Assembly (NCBI RefSeq): GCF_011075055.1
Contig: NW_025401121.1
Location: forward strand, 124,001-188,000
Reading direction: 5' to 3'
From: Mangifera indica
Lineage: Eukaryota > Streptophyta > Magnoliopsida > Sapindales > Anacardiaceae
Length of the DNA: 64,000 bases
A program made the position numbers and the translations under genes. A model generated the notes under the pieces. It was not told the DNA's origin. It did not search any database and saw nothing but the letters and a program-made list of their open reading frames with translations. The first letter of the stretch is position 1. Each line of letters begins with the position of its first letter. Of the stretch, positions 1 to 15,959 are shown one piece after another.

Positions 1-185
1 TAAGGTCCGATAACATATAAACAAACCATAAACTCTAAATACTTACTGAGGGACCTCCCTTAGAATATGGTAGTGGCGATGCGCATTCTTAGCCTCTTAA
101 AATGTTTCGATATAAAATTGAATGGACGATCTCGTGCAAGGTTGGTGTCGATTATACACTCAAATGCCATAATATAATTGTTTTT
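1..185 (-). pseudogene. Ulp1 (C48) protease C-terminal fragment of a MULE
   Basis: Read on the minus strand, this stretch gives a degenerate protease tail (LARDRPFNFIS...RLRMRIATTIF, then a stop). It aligns residue by residue with the Ulp1 tail in the inverted element near 54.0-54.3 kb (LARDQPFNFIS...RLRKRVAITIF). Nucleotide identity is obvious over about 140 bases (window 1-140 against 53,945-54,085). The catalytic Asp-Cys-Gly segment is no longer readable (about 150-185). C48 proteases of this kind are carried by plant Mutator-like elements; they are not host SUMO proteases. The piece is cut by the window edge, so the rest of the element should lie to the left. Confidence 0.7.
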
Positions 186-303
186 ATTACGCTTGGTTTA
201 CATCTATACATGAAAATTGCATAATAAGCAAACAAATGGTATAACAGCATCAAACACTCGTGTTCACTTTTACATTCAAGCCTCTGTGAAACAAAATAAG
301 ATA

Positions 304-1405
304 TCAATTAAGATCCTCTTTCAGGTGTTTAAGATTCAGGTCAGGAAGTGCCACCTTCTTTTTTTCATTGACTCCATTTGGTTTATCGTCATCTGCAGAA
401 ACAAAAAAAAGTTCCAGTGAATTGATGAATGAATATATAAGAGCATTTATAAAAAGATTTTGGAGATGGAGAAAGACCTGCATCAGTTGGGTCTGTGGGG
501 CTGTAGCGCCAAGGATTTTTGCAGTCTGACAGTAGTTGGAAACATCAATGTGTTGGTGAAGATTAAATCCTTCATCAAGCTATTGCGTATGGGTGAAAAA
601 CTGTACTTTTCCTTCCACGTTGGAACAAGCTCAGGTACTGATGGAATCACAAGATTTTCCACTTTCAGAAAGCAAAGGGCCTGCAAATTAATTTCCATTA
701 CGAATTGTTCCAAGAAAAGAGAATAAAGATTAAACAAGTGATTAATAAATTTTTATTATTCTGAAAAAAAAAAAACTTACAGATTCGAGGGCGGTAAGTA
801 ATTTCTGCAATATTCCTTTGCCCCTGTACTTCTCACCGGTTCCAACAAATGGCATCTCAGTTAGCTTGTTTCCATGCACCCTATGGAATCATCATCAACC
901 CAAAACTCATTACGTTAAATGGATATTCATGCTGCATTTGCACAAGCTTAACATTAAACATATCAGAATAACAAGACAAAAATAAAACTTAAAATAATCA
1001 ATATACCTTGAGGATGCGACTGACTTAATTTCATCATTGTGTTCCAAGACTGCAGTGAAAAAAGGTCCAAAATTCAATCGAATTAAATTAGACCTAAAAG
1101 ACAGAATTTAAATGAATTTTTTCTTTAAATAAGAAGATTGATTTCGAAAAAAACAATGCTTACCCCAGATTATAAACAATACTGTGGATGATATTTACGG
1201 AGGTCAACCGATCAATGTTGGGTAAAAAAATTTCGTCCTTGATGGTCCATACTACTGCAATTTTGTAGTTGCATTCGACCATTTTGTGTGAATCATTACC
1301 ACTCATAGACGCCATCGATGCTTGCATCCATTGCAGGAGAGTCCAAGAATAATCATTATCTAGTACATTTCTTACTCCCGCCATCTCTTTAAGCTTCGTA
1401 TATAT
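304..1405 (-). pseudogene. IDM1-like GNAT domain, truncated tandem copy B
   Basis: Minus-strand exons with GT/AG borders: 1164-1405 (IYTKLKEMAGVRNVLDND, YSWTLLQW, VECNYKIAVVWT), 1007-1093 (SNLIRLNFGPFFTAVLEHND), 781-880 (VHGNKLTEMPFVGTGEKYRG, KGILQKLL), 483-680 (LKVENLVIPSVPELVPTWKE ... MFPTTVRLQK). A possible last exon, 304-392, ends LPDLNLKHLKEDLN. Order and motifs match the histone-acetyltransferase (GNAT) part of INCREASED DNA METHYLATION 1-like PHD proteins; Y-R-G-K-G-I is the acetyl-CoA loop. Phases agree across all four GNAT exons and the domain has no inner stop, but the frame stops at 483-485, before the 304-392 exon. All PHD and upstream exons are missing, so this is a fragment or at most a stand-alone GNAT protein of about 200 residues. 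Family assignment is firm; activity is unknown. Confidence 0.75.
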
Positions 1406-2217
1406 CTTACAAAGAGGAGAAAAAAGTTATATATAACACTTGCAAATCGTATCTTTTCAAAAATTATTTGATATCTCTTTATTAATTTGCTATGAGAAGA
1501 AAATAACGGATATCTTAAATAAGAGTAAGTCTATAATATCATGGTGATATTATGGACTACAATTTGGACTCTTCAGGCAGAGGAATCCATGGCCATATGT
1601 TATATACACAACATAATTGACCAGAAAAGGAATCTAAAGATTAAAGCAAATACAGGTCACCTAATTCTCAATTTACATAAAATATAATTACATTTATAAT
1701 CCTTTCTAGAAGAAAACAAAACAATTAAAATTACAGTTAGAAAGAAAAGGAAAATACAGGTGAGAATCCAGAAAGAAATTGAAAGAAGGTTTATATTTGA
1801 CAGTCATAATAAATTTGTACATGCATCTAATATGTGTCAGATTAATTTTGCTTCTATTTAAGGATAAATTATATGGTAACTAATAATAATTTATTGGATT
1901 TGTGATGGAAAGCTCTAATAAACTGTTATAAAAAAAAAAAAAAAACTGAGGCTTCTTTCTCAATGTATGTACGATAAATTATCCCATTAAAAATATCATT
2001 ATTTTTTAAACAAAAAAATAAATGAAGACCAATTTTACATCAATCGATTCTTATCAACCATGACGCATCATACTTTTAATTTCTAATTATTTGCCGCTGT
2101 CATACCCTTGTTTGCTTATTACATACCCTTGCATGCTTATTATTAATAATTATGTCATGAACAAATAATGGTATGACAGTGGTACACATGCAAGACTCCG
2201 TAAAACAAAATAAGATA

Positions 2218-4792
<2,575 letters not shown>

Positions 4793-4799
4793 GACTAAA

Positions 4800-6400
4800 A
4801 TAAATCCTCTTCTGCTTTCAAGTCCTCATCTTACAAATTACAATTTCAAATGTCAATGTTATTTTAGACTGTAATGAATAACTGAATAAAGTATCAATGA
4901 CTTAACAAAATTCAAACAAGAAGCCAAGATTATAATAGAGTATTAATAAAAAATTAAAATCATTTGAATCATTCCATTTCTTTTCTTTACTTGTATATTT
5001 AGATATGTAGAGTCATCTTCTACCTTGTATTCTAATAATTTTTTTAAACAAAAAATATAAGTGTGAAAACAAAAAAACTAAAAATTATGATAATTTAATC
5101 AATACCATATTATATATTTCTCTTTATTAATTCCTTGTTCATTGTATATTATGTTAGAAAAAATTTCTTCTTTTGTTATATTTCATACAACCATAATTTT
5201 ACTCATCTTTTTGAAAAAATATATAATAAATTATATATGATATAAAAAAAATTTTCAATATATAATATGATATATGACATATAACAGATCGTAGAAGAAA
5301 ATTTTTTATAAATTCAAAAAATTAAAAAAAAATGTCCAAGTTATAAATTAACTAAAAGATCTATTTAGAAAAATAAAATAACAACACCAAATAAATATAT
5401 TTTATTTAGATATATTTCAAAATTAAAATGTTATATTTTATTCAAAAAAAGCTTACTCAAACCAAAACTGTTAAAACTAAAACTATAGTTAAAGGTGTCA
5501 GCGCCAACCGCAACCTTTGTCCCAACATGCATAATTCACATATTAATTGTATTTTAAGAAAGATAAGTAAACTATCTATAATAAAATCTATGATCTATTC
5601 ATCACTTTTGGGTAAGTAAATTTTCTCACTTTGAAGGTTATTATAACAAAATGAAAAATTCTAAATCTATAACATAATCATATACCTTAGATTTAGATGA
5701 AGAAGAAATATTACCTTAGATATTTATACGAAAATAAATAAAAAATATATGTTGGGTGAATAAGACGATACTCTAAAATAATTGAAAATGGTCGAATTAT
5801 CTAGTAATATGATTGAGACTAGATCACTTATTTGTGATATGGGTGATATAAAAAAGACTTGAAGCAAATGAATATTAAAAAGAGACTCAAAGTAGGAGCG
5901 GGCTTGAAGAAAAAAGCAATGAGGTTGAAATATATAGCATGCAAGTATGTTTTTTTTTATGGGAGTTGATGTTTGAAATTGTCAGTAATTATATTTTATT
6001 TGTCAAATTTGTATCTCAGGTATAAAAATACACCTGTGCTTATTTGATTTGTTTTCCATATATTATACCTCAATAAATTTTATTCATAATTACGTATAAA
6101 AAAGGAAAATACATTATGAAACTACTAATTTAGAGAATTCTAATGGTTAAAATGTAACTTGACGGATTTAGTAACAACAAAGAAATGTCCATTGGTTGCA
6201 TATCAAAATAGTGTGCTTCAGGATAACTAAAGAAACATAAATTTGAGAGTTCAAGATTTTGCATCTCTCTGTTCAAACTCTCTCTCTCATAACCTTTCTT
6301 TTGAAGATTGTGAACCTAATTGACCTCTGCAACGATAGCAACAACAACATGTTACTCAGTTTCAATGGATGATCGAGCAACTATTCTTTATTTCTTGGAG
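4800..6400. other. A+T-rich spacer, no gene seen
   Basis: There are no convincing exons, domains or terminal repeats in this stretch. It holds A/T runs and short chance open frames such as 5428-5619, which has no recognisable composition. Nothing here can be assigned. Confidence 0.6.
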
Positions 6401-6402
6401 GA

Positions 6403-6980
6403 CTAGCTAACTAAATTAGCACCAAGAAAGACCACATAAGTTGAAATAGAGTTGTTGCCATTAATATAACCCACCCAATCGGTATAAGAGAATACATGAA
6501 CACATGTACAGAAATAGTTGAAGAAGCATAAAGAATGACTCTCTTGATGACCACCCAATGAATAAGCTTCAAAAAATGCATAAATTGTGATAGATGATTG
6601 ATAGCAAATGAGATATCTAGGCAAGTCATTAACAAGTATTGCAAGACACCAAGAATTTGGTGGTATTGAGTTGCATCAATTGAAGGAGTCACCACAAAAA
6701 GAATGTTTTTTAGTGGTGGACATGGGACTGTGAGCACCCTTTGCCTCATGCATGTTGTGACGATGTCATAGAACAGATATGTACGGATGTTAGGATAGTA
6801 GTAAACCTTACTTGATATGGAGAACTTCAATACCAACAAAAAACTAAAAGAACCAAGACTCTTATGGAGAATCAAGATGCCAATGCACTAATAACCATTG
6901 TAATTGTTGTGGATCGATGAGTTGTTAGTGACGATGATATTGTCAACATACACAAGTTCTATTTTAGATATAATTGTATA
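6403..6980 (-). mobile_element. Ty1/copia reverse transcriptase-RNase H remnant
   Basis: Minus-strand reading in shifting frames gives the order of a copia pol: LVYVDNIIVTNNS (site of the YVDD box, here YVDN), LHKSLGSFSFLLVLKFSIS, then ATQYHQILGVLQYLLM, CLDISFAINHLSQFM and WVVIKRVILY, and in another frame FSYTDWVGYINGNNSIS followed by YVVFLGANLVS, which is the start of RNase H. At least two frameshifts and a changed catalytic Asp show it is dead. No LTRs were found around it. Confidence 0.75.
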
Positions 6981-6984
6981 ATTA

Positions 6985-9400
6985 TCATTCCATTTGTATA
7001 ACTTTCTTTTGGATAGTAATTATAAGAGATAGTATAGAAAGCTATTATAGATTAATTTATCTCATGTTTTTTTTTTTTGGTGCGTGTATGCCTTAATTAA
7101 TGCAATATTTTTAGTGACAACAATATTTTCAAATCATTGTGTTATTTCTTTACTTTTTAAGAATGAAGAGAAATTGGTGACAACTTGAAAGTTCAAAATA
7201 AAGATGGCTAAGGAGTGAAAAAAAGTTTGTAAGGTATTTTTCCTATATTTGTATCTTGTCAGTTTCTTCTGCCTAAGAAAACTTACACCATTCTTGATTT
7301 GAATGCATATCATTAAGTATGATACTCGTTTTAAGGTAAAAATAAGACCGTTGTAATTAATTGTTTAAAGTGCATTATTAAAATAGTCTTTTAAAGGGAA
7401 GAGTTAATAACTTTTTGTTAAATTAAGATCCTGAAAGCCCAATATCTAATTATTGGGGATAAATTATCAATTATTCAGTGATGACTAGATGAGGAATTGA
7501 TTTGACTCTATAATTTTTAAAGATTAGTCATTTTCACTTTACTTTTAAGGCATTGTAAGACATTAGTAGGATTGGTAGGAAAGGAGCCCTGTCTAAGAAT
7601 ATTGAAAAACTTAATAAATAAAACTATATGCACAAACAATGACATATCATAATATGATTAGGTGTGGTTTTATTTTTAATTTTCAATTATCTAATCACAT
7701 GGGAACAAGTCATTGTTTGTGCACAAAGTTATACACATAGCATTACTTTAAAAAAAAGTCCAAATCGATACAACCTAAGCTCATCTCCTAAAACAGAGGA
7801 TAGTAGCAATCTAGATTATAATGAAACAACTCTATGACGTCCAAAATTTAACAACAAATAGCAACATCCTAAGCCTCTAGTGCTAACTCAGTGCTAAACA
7901 GTTAGCAACAACAATAATGTAAGAAAAATCAAAGTCTTAAGAGTAAAAAATTGAACCATGCACTTCAGCAAACAAATGAGCATGCAACTTCTGCTTGAAG
8001 ATTTTTTGAGTCCATGTCAATATTTTTTGTAAGATGGAGAAAAATTAACAAAGGAAAGAACTTGAAGGCACAAGTAGCAAATTAATGAAGATGACAACAA
8101 AAGAGGAAGGGACAAACACACAACAGACTGAAGATATGCAAAAAGGAAGGCTAGACCACAAAAACATTTATGGGTAGATGTGGCAAATTGGGATTGGAAT
8201 AACAATATGCAAGGGTGAGCTTGATAAGGTAAGGAAAATAAGTTAGGAAACATTAGGCAAAAAATTAAAAACTTGGTAAGTAAGGGGAGAGAACCAACCT
8301 CTTGAAACCTAAAGAGTGTGTTCTTGAGTTTTTGTTATCCTTTTCTTATGTTTTCTGAGTTAGTGATTTGAATGTGAGAAGCACCATTATGAACAATCAT
8401 ATATGTATTCTAGAAATATTTTAAATACAAATAAAGTTCTTTATTTTGCTATTGTGTTAAGTCATATTTTGCATGTACATTCAATCATGTTTCATTACAT
8501 TTTACTTTCACATCTTCCCACACTTTCAGTCAGCACCAATAACTTCATCATCTGACATTTTTGATTCGACACTTTTTGTACCAATAAGAATATCCAACCA
8601 ACAATAACTCTTGTGGTGCTTAATTATGTTTGTAATAAAAACCCAATTCAGGTTCACACAATAAGCATTAGCAATTGAAAAATCTTCATTGCTCTTGAGA
8701 ATCAACAAATCTTTTCATTCTAACCTAAAAGTGAACAACAGATGAAGCCGAGAAGAAGCCAACAATCAAACATGAGAAGGTAGAGACTCTTTGACTTGTT
8801 GAACAAAAACACTAAAAGGAAGGAAAGACACCAATCTTAAGAAGTATTAGTAGGGAGCAGAAACAACAACAAATAATCTTAGCAGAGAAGCAAAAACAAA
8901 ATACATATCCAGGGAAACAACACCACTTAACAAGGTAAAGACTCCACAACTTACAGGACAAGAACACCAACAGTAAAAAGATACATAAGACTTGAGTGCA
9001 CTTGTAGAGAGTAGTACAACAAGAGTAGAAAAACTCATAAAAGAAGCAAACACATAATACCAATCTAGTGAAACAACACTATTAAGATCAAACTCTTCAT
9101 TTAAGAACCACTAACAGTAGCAAATTACTTCATTTATATAGGTGCAAGCCTTGGAGATCATAGGTCCCTTATTATTCATATCCTTAATGGTAGTAACATC
9201 TTCACTTATATTCAAACAATATAGAACTTGGCATTAACATCTTCAAAATCACAAACAAGATGAAACACTACATTAGCCCATTCTAGGCAACCACTCTAAG
9301 TAAACCAAGAGTTACAATCAATTCAAAATTTAGAAGAAAAGTTGAAGGAGACTATACAAACAACAATAACTCTAACTCAACTAAACACCATAGAATTATC
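6985..9400. other. Non-coding spacer (apart from the MITE)
   Basis: I see no gene. Short Cys/Phe/Leu-rich frames on the minus strand (8017-8253, 8812-9063) are translations of A/C-rich, G-poor plus-strand DNA and show no domain. There may be decayed retrotransposon DNA here, but no motif proves it. Confidence 0.5.
7622..7741. mobile_element. MITE, family member 1
   Basis: A short element of about 120 bp with imperfect inverted ends (ACTATATGCACAAACAATGA on the left; TCATTGTTTGTGCACAAAGT and then ACACATAG on the right). It shares the inner core TGATTaGGTgTtaTTTTAT ... CAATcAC with the elements at 20,286-20,443 and 26,443-26,589. It has no coding capacity. Confidence 0.5.
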
Positions 9401-9409
9401 AACTGCAAC

Positions 9410-9990
9410 ATCTCTAGTCTAATAACCCGACCCACTATTAAAATATTGTCCACTCTAGACACACAGTCCATCATAGTATTGCTTCTGGGTTTTACAATCT
9501 AAAACCCATATTAATAGTTTATAGACCTCATAAGCTATTTATCTAGTCAAATTCTCCTACCCCTAACCGATGTAGGATACATAGACAGAGTACAGATAAA
9601 CCAAAAATCTCTCTCGTGCTTTACCGATATGGGATTTGCCTAAAGGCATCACATACACCCTATTTATGAGACTTAGCATCCTCGCTAAGATTTACCCCAC
9701 CATCATTCAAAAGGACACACAGAGCCACTATAATACTATTTATAATATCCCTAGTCCAATAACTTGGCCTACTGTTAAGATATTGTCCACTCTGGACACA
9801 CAGTCTATCATGGTTTTGTTTCTAGGCTTTGCAACCAAAATGCGTCTTAACAATTTAAAGAGCTCACAAGTTATTTAACTGGTCAAATTCTCTCACCTCT
9901 AACCAATATGGGATACATAGACAAAGTATAGACATACTCAACATTTCTCTTGTACTTTGTCAATATAGGATTTGTCTAGGGGTATCACAC
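9410..9990. repeat. Two tandem copies of a dispersed non-coding repeat
   Basis: Copy 1 is about 9410-9650 and copy 2 about 9745-9990, offset by roughly 335 bp. Shared blocks include ATATTGTCCACTCT(A/G)GACAC, CACAGTC(C/T)ATCAT, TGGGATACATAGACA and ACCGATATGGGATTTG / GTCAATATAGGATTTG, followed by a GG(C/T)ATCACA end. The end sequence resembles LTR-like repeats that are common in plant genomes, but I cannot assign a family. Confidence 0.6.
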
Positions 9991-10239
9991 CAACATCATA
10001 TCCCGACACAAGTATAAACCAAAGACTAATCTTTTCATCCATAAGTAAGGCAGAGGACAGACCACCGGATTGAGATTTAAAACCAAAGAGAACAAGACAA
10101 CAAAAATCACCAGCTCCTCAAATCAGCTATTAGATCAAGACCCTAATAGAAACGACAACAAGAATTAAGGAAGCTGGTGCAACAGCGTATTCAAAACACC
10201 AGGCAAACCATTCTTCTGCTAACACAACTTAGCCACCAA

Positions 10240-10720
10240 TGTTAGAAATTTCCTAATGTGGGCTCACAATAATTATGGTTTTGATTTAATAAAACTAGGT
10301 AATTAAATAGTTTAATACCAGTTAACATATGATCTTGAGTGATTAATAAAAATACATCAATATACTTAAAGGTTATGATTTGAGTGGACAACATAAGAGT
10401 AGGTCTTGAGATTCTTTGGACCTTGATAGAAAGTCAATTAACCTACTATATATTAGTTAGGTCTCTACTCTAAAACCTAATGCAGTATAACTATAGTATA
10501 GTTTATCCAATTGAAAAATCGTCATTCAAGAAGATTTCTAGAGTAAAAGACCAAGTCACATCAAGAGGTAATCTCAACAACTTTACATATTGAAATTTCA
10601 TAGTGATCCAGGTATTCTTATAACCCTAAATTATAATTCAATATTTTATAACATATGCGTAGATATTGAGATTATAATTATTGATTTATTTTATTAAGTT
10701 TATATAAAATAAATTTTACA
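10240..10720 (+). mobile_element. LTR of a copia-like element
   Basis: The sequence starts TGTTAGAAATTTCCTAATG and ends AAATTTTACA. It is followed after 2 bases by TGGTATTAGAGC (10,723-10,734), one mismatch from the plant tRNA-iMet primer-binding site TGGTATCAGAGC. About 480 bp is a normal copia LTR length. No matching second LTR is visible in the window. Confidence 0.6.
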
Positions 10721-12670
10721 TATGGTATTAGAGCAAAAACATTTGGTTATAGAATCTGAATTCTCAAAATTGGAATAAAAAATTCTTAATTTTGAATTAG
10801 AGTTTAAAATTTTAAAAAATTGAAATTAGGTTTTGTTTCAATTTTGTAAATAGGGTTTATTTAATTTGAAAGTAGGGTTTCAATTTAGTCAATTAAACTC
10901 TAAAATTAGGATCCAAAAAAACCCAAATCTAGTGATTTCGAGAATAAATTTTAGCCTGGAATGTTCAATTTCACAATCAAGAATTTTTGTTTGGTCGAAA
11001 TCAGCCTTCAAATGTTGATGCACACTATTGCCTTTTACCGCAAATTATGATGACATCTGAGTCACTTGAGTCGATCTAGGCATGAGACGTGCTCCTTATG
11101 ATTCTTGATCAACCAGTAACACATTCACACCTTATTTAGCCCTGAATAGTCACCAATGAAGGCTTAAAAAGTCATAACTTATGGCATACTTTTACTATGA
11201 ATATTTCGTAGAATTTGACCAATGAAATTGATCTCTAGCTATCAGGAAAGCTTATATACGATTACCCTATCGTTTAAAACTGAGTTGTTGATTGGAACCT
11301 AGGATTTTTTTAGCCGATAACCAAAAAATTAAAGTTAGGGTTTATAAGCCTTTAAAGGTCATGATCAAGTTAAGAAAACCCATAAACTTGATCGCTTAGT
11401 CATTTTGATAAAGTCAACCCAATCATGGTCAAATCAAGTTAATTGTAACCCAGATCCAATTTTAGCCCAAACCTTATTGACTCGACAAGTGCATATGTCA
11501 TGCACGCACCATTCAAAAGATGAAAGAGCCATGATGAAGCACATGAAGACACGTTCATATGCATGCAAAATGCATTAACTACTTGTGGTTGTACTTTGAC
11601 ACCACATGGGTGCATGTGAGCATGCATGTAGTGAGTAGGTGGCATATTTGACACGCGTAATGGCATGTGGGAAGAATTGGTGGCACGCCATGACACATGG
11701 AACTATCTCGGAGGCATGTGAAAAGGTTTTTTTAGTTGCGTAAGTGCATAATGGATGTCCATAGAGGTATCTACAGGCTTATGGTATATGTAAATAACAT
11801 GTAGGGTCATCTAAAAGAATGTCAATACATGTAAATGGCAAATTATATTGAGTTGCTACAAGTAATTATGTAATTGCTTCTAGTAGTATGTGTGCTTAAA
11901 GGATTTTTGGACACATCAATGTGTGAGAGTAGATGATAAAGTTGTAAAGTTTTCTAGGTCACAATATTGCACATGATAAGGTTTTAAAGTTTTCTTGGGG
12001 CATGTAAGTGCACATGAAAGGCAAACAACAACTTATGACGTGCATTAAGGATTTGTGGAAGCACGTGAATGACTTAGTATGGCATATAAAAGCATATAAG
12101 ACACTTGTAAGTCTCCATTAGAAGGTGAATTGAATTTTAGATTAAATATTGTAGCGTGAAGTACCTCCTATTATTAGGATTGATAAATTTAAATATCAAC
12201 TTTACAGTGTGTGTCTAAGTTACCATATTAAGTTAAAATTATTGTTCACTTGGTTAGACATGACAATTTTAAGGAAAATTGTTAGAGACAATAAGATATT
12301 GTGTCTCATGATATCTTAATTAAGACAGTAATATTAAGTATCATTGAAATAATTTGTGAGTTTTCATGATGGTAATCGCCAAAGTAGTACATTATTGAGG
12401 CTTACAAAATTTTCCATTCGGTAATGATAAATTATTCATTTTTTAATGCATAAGGTTAATTTTTTAAATGCATTAGTAGTGGAGAACTTAATACACCCAA
12501 ATGTGGTTGAGCTTATTCAATTGACATGTGTTTTCTTATTAATAAAGAAGCAATAATGATCTAGGAAGATTTATGTGCTCAATGGTGATATTTTTTTCGA
12601 AAAACATATGTTTTGAAAGTCCTTATATGAACATATAACCTTGTATTTAGAATCCTAATAGCATGTCATT
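10721..12670 (+). mobile_element. Probable 5' leader of the copia-like element
   Basis: Begins with the primer-binding site at 10,723-10,734. The following 1.9 kb has no open frame. From 11,440 to 12,080 it is rich in GCATGTG/CACATG words, a texture also seen in the leader of the copia element at 28.1-28.25 kb. It ends where a Mutator-like terminal sequence begins. Extent is inferred. Confidence 0.4.
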
Positions 12671-13559
12671 TTTTTTTGTGGGTATTGAAATCTCTACCAT
12701 AAACATAATTGCCCATACATAAATACCACACATTTGAAAAGTTTAGCATTTACACCACAAAACCCATAGAAGCCTCAAAATTCCCGTGATTGGCACTGTT
12801 CATGTGTGAACCATTTACAACATGCGTGAACCTTTTGTAGCCAAAAATTCTCCAAACCTTTCCGTTTGAAAAAAAAAAACTCTCTAAGCCCACACTTCAC
12901 CAAGAACAATTGATGATGATGTAACATCTAAGTATCATAGACAACTTTAATGATGATGTAACATTAGAAAACTCTGATGACAATATAATGGCAATATGGT
13001 ATGTGAGTAATTCTTCCCCGTTGATGGTATGTTGAATGGATTTGTTGATAATTGATGCATTGTTTTGTTAGATTTATGTATTCGATATAAAAATCTACTT
13101 GTTTTGTTGCTTTATATTTAGATGAGCATGACTTTTAGTTGGCAACTATGTTTTACTTTGAAAGAACAGGTTGGTGATTTGGCTAACTCAACCCTGTTTT
13201 CGGTTAATGTGTAATTTATTAGGGATTAGGTAGGAAAATAAGGCTTTGGTATGAAGATCGGGTTAATTTTTGGTTAGTTAATCCTTATTAGTTAGCGATT
13301 GATTGTTATTTTATTTGAAGAACAACTTGGCAACCTAGCCAACCCTTGGCAACCTCACCAACCCTATCTTGCCAATTTGGATTGTAGATCTATTTGAGTT
13401 GGTCACTACTTTTGTTGATTATTGTCTCTGTAAATAATTATTTTGTTATGTCAGAAATATGTGGTTAATAACCAGGTGAGGGCCTATAGGTTCCATGAGG
13501 CATTCCAATTTCATATGCATTTTACGCTTTAGATAAAGATGGACACAATAAATGTCATT

Positions 13560-13990
13560 AGAGAAAAACTAACAATGGTTTAGAAAGAGATGTTTTGGAT
13601 GACAAGTTTTGGGCGTTTTATGGAATTGGAGGAGCCTCGGTATAGTGTCATTTTTATTCATTCCATGCTACTTCATATGATTAACCATGAGGACTCGATG
13701 AGAGAACCTTGGTTCAAAATAAATGGTTTTGAGGTTTGGTTTAGTCTATTAAAGTTTGCTTAAGTGATTAGTTTGTTGTTCAGGCATGATACAAGGTGTC
13801 TAGCTATGTTAATTGTTCAAGAACGCCAGGTCTAAACAAGTCATTAAATTATGGTGACATCCAGAGTGTAGTAAAGGCACAAATATATAGAGACAATGAT
13901 GAGGATGCAGTAAAGTTTGTGACATTATATTTATCGTATATGGGATTGTTATGGTTATTATGTTTGAATTTTAGTAACCTTAAATAAGCG
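13560..13990 (+). pseudogene. DUF1985-like N-terminal domain of a transposon Ulp1 gene
   Basis: One frame with a few stops reads MFWMTSFGRFMELEEPRYSV, IHSMLLHMINHEDSM, PWFKINGFEVWFSLLKFA, stop, VISLLFRHDT. A second frame from 13,796 adds QIYRDNDEDAVKFVTLYLSY. This order (SFGRF..LE, W F.I.G....FS...FA..TG, then a D.VK...LY block) is the DUF1985 pattern found at the front of plant transposon Ulp1 proteases. It matches the copy at 62.46-63.05 kb (SFGKFIELQ...; LWFIVNTLDIHFSPYEFALI). Stops and frameshifts make it non-functional. Confidence 0.65.
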
Positions 13991-14754
13991 ATGCTTACTT
14001 GGAATGCGATGGAGAATTTCATAATCAAATAGAAAACAATAGTGATTGACCTTTTGTAAGCCAGTATTTCTATACACAGTACTCGTATCTTATCTACAGG
14101 CCCTGCTACATAGAGTCAACTATAATATTGCATGACAACAAACCCCAAAGGTAGTGACCAAACATATCAAGATTGTCAACTAAATGCATAAATTAATCTT
14201 TGATAACTATAATAATGTTTAATCAACACGTCATCTGTTTTTCTAAGCATTTTCAGTAGGGTCTTCTTAGTCCTCTACTACTAGGGTTTGAAGCCCTAAT
14301 CTCCCTATGCCAACTCATCCAGCTCAATTTTCTTTACACAATTTGCCAACACTTAACTCCTTACGCTAATTCCCATAGTTTGGACTTCCTCTACATAGGT
14401 GGCCAAGCCCTAGTTCCTCATACCTACTCTTCTAGCTTGGGTATCCTTTACTTGGGTGGCTAACCCTTAGCTTCTCATGTGAACCCTTTAGATCGACTAG
14501 CTAGCCACATTCTCTTTAGCATCACTTCATCAATGTGCCTATTCAGATGTCTACCTCTCATACCTCTCACCGTCAAGAGTCTCAAAAATTCTATCCTACA
14601 AGGCACTCATTTCATATGACTACTAACAATGATGTATTAGAAGACCATCTTCAATAGATCCTCTTGTAGGAAGCCTCTCTAATCAGTAGTCAGATGTAAT
14701 AACACTTTGACTAGTAGGTTATGATGATGTAGGTCAAGTGTTAGCAACCCTTAT

Positions 14755-14905
14755 AATAATAAACAACAATGATGCATGGGGAAATACAGGAACTCTATTA
14801 ATAATAAGCCACCATATTTTGTGAGGAGATATAAAAACTTCATTAGTAGCAAGTTATGATGCTTTGTGAAGAGATATAGGAAATTCAATCCTTCATCATG
14901 TCTTA
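14755..14905. repeat. Degenerate 45-bp tandem repeat, about three units
   Basis: Three similar blocks start near 14,775, 14,820 and 14,866, each with a (G/A)AGATATA(A/G)(A/G)AA.TTCATTA-like core and spaced about 45 bp. They lie in the linker between the DUF1985 and Ulp1 remnants, where transposon Ulp1 genes usually encode low-complexity sequence. Confidence 0.4.
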
Positions 14906-15959
14906 GATGATGACACTTGAAGATCATATGTCTAAAAACCAAGACTAGTGCAAGTTCATATCCTCTTTTATTGTCTTTGTCTTTTATTTACATGTGTTAT
15001 AATAAAATGGCAACAAATGCTATTTATTCAGGTGGATGATATGCCCTAAGATAATGATATGTCCCAAGAGGATGATGTACCTAGCATGATGATGTCCCAT
15101 AATAGGAGAATGTCTCACCTAAAAAGGTTAAGAAGGCTCTAACATAAAAAAAATAGTCAACATTTGGTCATGCTCTTCCAAAGGAAAAAACAATTAATAA
15201 GTTCATTCACAAATCCTACAAAAACATGAAAGACTAGTTAGGTAAATGATAAATAACTAATAGATGTTTGGCCTATCAATTCGACATTAGGATAGTTCTA
15301 TATAACATTCAATGTATGGTACAATAGTGTTTTCGATAATGACATTGGATGTGTCTTCCTTGCTAAACCAAATGAACTACTGGCTCTGTGAGCAAAGATG
15401 CTTGGTGGACCCTATTAATCACAATAGGGCAATGGTTGGATAACATGATATGCACTATTCTCATGTTTTTATTTATGGTGGTTCTATCATTCAATTTAGG
15501 ATCTAACTTTTTCTCAAACATAACACGTTGAATCTTTATTAGGAATACTTTGAAACTTCTACCTATATACTAACTAGACTACAATCTTTACCCAATTTAT
15601 ATAACTGCTTCCTACTTACGCATGAGAGTTTAGATGCATGGGTTTAGAAATAAAGTGGCCCTCTTTTTCCATACATCAAATTAACAATGTCTCCCTCTAT
15701 TTGCCCAATGAGTACTTTTAGGCATAGAACAATGTCCAGAAGTTGGTATATTTTAACTTGTTTGTTTGGTTTAGGTAATGTTAAATAATATTTTTCATTT
15801 GCATTGTTTGCCAAGTATTATTTCCTATCAACTTTGACAACCAATGCTAGGTAACCACTTGTAAAAAGAGAATGAAGAAGTTAATGGCACCATATAGGGT
15901 ATTGTCATACATTATAAAGGCAAGTAATTGTTATATTGCAAAAGATATCCCTTTGCTAG

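Noticed and set aside
8017..9063. Cys/Phe/Leu-rich minus-strand open frames that look like membrane proteins
   Set aside because: The composition follows from A/C-rich, G-poor plus-strand DNA. There are no exon borders, no family motif, and overlapping frames look alike.
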